Shown piece after piece: positions 62,928-64,000 of a DNA stretch of 64,000 nucleotides. Source of the DNA: Burkholderiales bacterium (GTDB lineage Bacteria > Pseudomonadota > Gammaproteobacteria > Burkholderiales > Burkholderiaceae); the NCBI GenBank assembly GCA_026225235.1, contig JAMFSK010000156.1:1-64000 (forward strand), read 5' to 3'. The notes under the pieces are model-generated. The model saw only the letters and a program-made list of their open reading frames with translations. It searched no databases and was not told where the DNA came from. The position numbers and the translations under genes are program-made. Numbering within the stretch: position 1 is the stretch's first letter; each line of letters starts with the position of its first letter.

Positions 62928-64000
62928 ATGAGCAAACAACTGCAAGACGCCTATATCGTCGCGGCCAGCCGCACGCCGATCGGCAAGGCGCCGCGCGGCG
63001 TATTCCGCAATACGCGCCCCGACGACCTGCTGGTTCACGCGATCCGCTCCGCACTCGCCCAGGTGCCGGGCCTTGACCCGTCGCTGATCGAAGACGCGAT
63101 CATTGGCTGCGCGATCCCCGAAGGCGAGCAGGGTCTCAACATCGCCCGTCTCGGCGCGCTGTTGTCCGGTCTGCCGAACACCGTCGGCGGCGTCACCGTC
63201 AACCGCTTCTGCGCATCGGGCGTGACCGCCCTCGCGATGGCCGCCGATCGCATTCGTGTCGGTGAATCCGACGTGATGATCGCCGGTGGCGTCGAGTCGA
63301 TGAGCATGGTGCCGATGATGGGCAACAAGCCCTCGATGTCGCCGCATATCTTCGAGCGCGACGAGAACATCGGCATCGCCTACGGCATGGGCTTGACCGC
63401 CGAACGCGTCGCCGAACAGTGGAAGATCAGCCGCGACGCCCAGGACGCGTTCTCCTACGAATCGCACCAGAAGGCCCTCAAGGCCCAGCAGGATGGCGAG
63501 TTCAATGACGAGATCGCCCCATTCACCGTCGTCGAGCGCTCCCCCGACCTGTCGAGCGGCGAAGTGAAAATCCGCGAACGCGAGATCAAGCTCGACGAAG
63601 GCCCGCGTGCCGACACGTCGATCGAGGGCCTTGCTAAGCTACGCACCGTGTTCGCCAACAAAGGATCGGTGACGGCCGGCAACAGCTCACAGACCTCCGA
63701 TGGCTCGGGCGCGTTGATCGTCGTTTCCGAAAAGATCCTCAAGCAATTCAACCTCACGCCGCTCGCACGATTCGTCAGTTTCGCGGTGCGCGGCGTACCG
63801 CCGGAGATCATGGGCATTGGTCCGAAAGAAGCAATCCCTGCCGCGTTGAAGGCCGCGGGTCTCAAGCAAGACGATATCGACTGGATCGAACTCAACGAGG
63901 CGTTTGCGGCCCAGTCGCTCGCCGTGATTCAGGACCTCGGCCTCGATCGCTCGAAGGTCAACCGGATGGGCGGCGCCATTGCACTTGGCCACCCACTGGG
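62928..64000 (+). CDS. Acetyl-CoA acyltransferase (thiolase), cut by the window end
   Basis: The first 357 residues of a type I thiolase. MSKQLQDAYIVAASRTPIGK is the conserved start, NRFCASGVTALAMAA holds the nucleophilic cysteine near residue 89, and the sequence reaches LNEAFAAQSLAVIQD and GGAIALGHPLG, so only about 40 residues with the second cysteine lie beyond the edge. It cleaves 3-ketoacyl-CoA to acetyl-CoA and ends the beta-oxidation operon. ACGGAG precedes the ATG. The edge, not damage, causes the truncation. Confidence 0.95.
   Translation, partial: MSKQLQDAYIVAASRTPIGKAPRGVFRNTRPDDLLVHAIRSALAQVPGLDPSLIEDAIIGCAIPEGEQGLNIARLGALLSGLPNTVGGVTVNRFCASGVTALAMAADRIRVGESDVMIAGGVESMSMVPMMGNKPSMSPHIFERDENIGIAYGMGLTAERVAEQWKISRDAQDAFSYESHQKALKAQQDGEFNDEIAPFTVVERSPDLSSGEVKIREREIKLDEGPRADTSIEGLAKLRTVFANKGSVTAGNSSQTSDGSGALIVVSEKILKQFNLTPLARFVSFAVRGVPPEIMGIGPKEAIPAALKAAGLKQDDIDWIELNEAFAAQSLAVIQDLGLDRSKVNRMGGAIALGHPL

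Overview
The window is GC-rich chromosomal DNA, most likely from a betaproteobacterium of the family Burkholderiaceae (Burkholderia/Paraburkholderia-like). The main evidence is the block ubiE, ubiJ, ubiB, fmdB-type, DUF502, aspS, nudB, clsB from 49.2 to 57.8 kb. The 1326-residue DUF3683-type FAD/FeS dehydrogenase and the many LysR/LacI regulators next to their targets support this. The genus cannot be fixed from the sequence alone. No rRNA, tRNA, CRISPR array, intact insertion sequence or prophage was seen.

Layout. 0-1 kb: edge of a hipBA-like locus; a HipB-type repressor lies upstream of a HipA N-terminal module that ends at a stop codon, and four operators precede the repressor at exact 51-bp intervals. 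1-1.5 kb: FlxA-like coiled-coil protein. 1.6-4.6 kb: LysR regulator divergent from hydroxyquinol 1,2-dioxygenase and maleylacetate reductase, the lower hydroxyquinol pathway. 4.9-5.7 kb: RIO-type kinase behind two leader hairpins. 5.9-17.2 kb: two sugar ABC systems around one LacI regulator. The minus-strand operon (binding protein, two permeases, GH116 glucosidase, ATPase) is a CUT1 type; the plus-strand operon (binding protein, permease, single-domain ATPase) is a CUT2 type. Both the minus-strand promoter and the lacI promoter carry the same palindromic operator.

17.3-26 kb: glyoxalase I, a broken nucleotidyltransferase antitoxin gene, LysR/pirin, a cytochrome b561 plus two YceI proteins with a divergent LysR, an FMN reductase, an ankyrin protein and a Bcr/CflA exporter. 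26.2-33.2 kb: a second CUT1 sugar operon headed by a GH1 beta-glucosidase and followed by its own LacI gene, with a LacI-type operator just downstream of the predicted GH1 promoter. 33.2-39.6 kb: MFS transporter, small secreted and hypothetical proteins, EcsC-like protein, and a DHA2 drug exporter with a MarR regulator.

39.5-43.6 kb: housekeeping genes on the minus strand (queF, 5'-nucleotidase, ilvA, a MobA-like nucleotidyltransferase). 44.1-49.2 kb: giant dehydrogenase, HIT protein, DUF971 protein. 49.2-57.8 kb: ubiquinone genes, aspS, nudB and clsB. 58-64 kb: TetR regulator followed by acyl-CoA dehydrogenase, 3-hydroxyacyl-CoA dehydrogenase/enoyl-CoA hydratase and a thiolase cut by the window end, together a complete beta-oxidation spiral.

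The most unusual items are the phased hip operator array with the interrupted HipA, the placement of a GBA2-like GH116 enzyme inside a sugar-uptake operon with a regulator shared by two transporter superfamilies, and the decayed MNT-type antitoxin gene. I found nothing that I can firmly call a new system.
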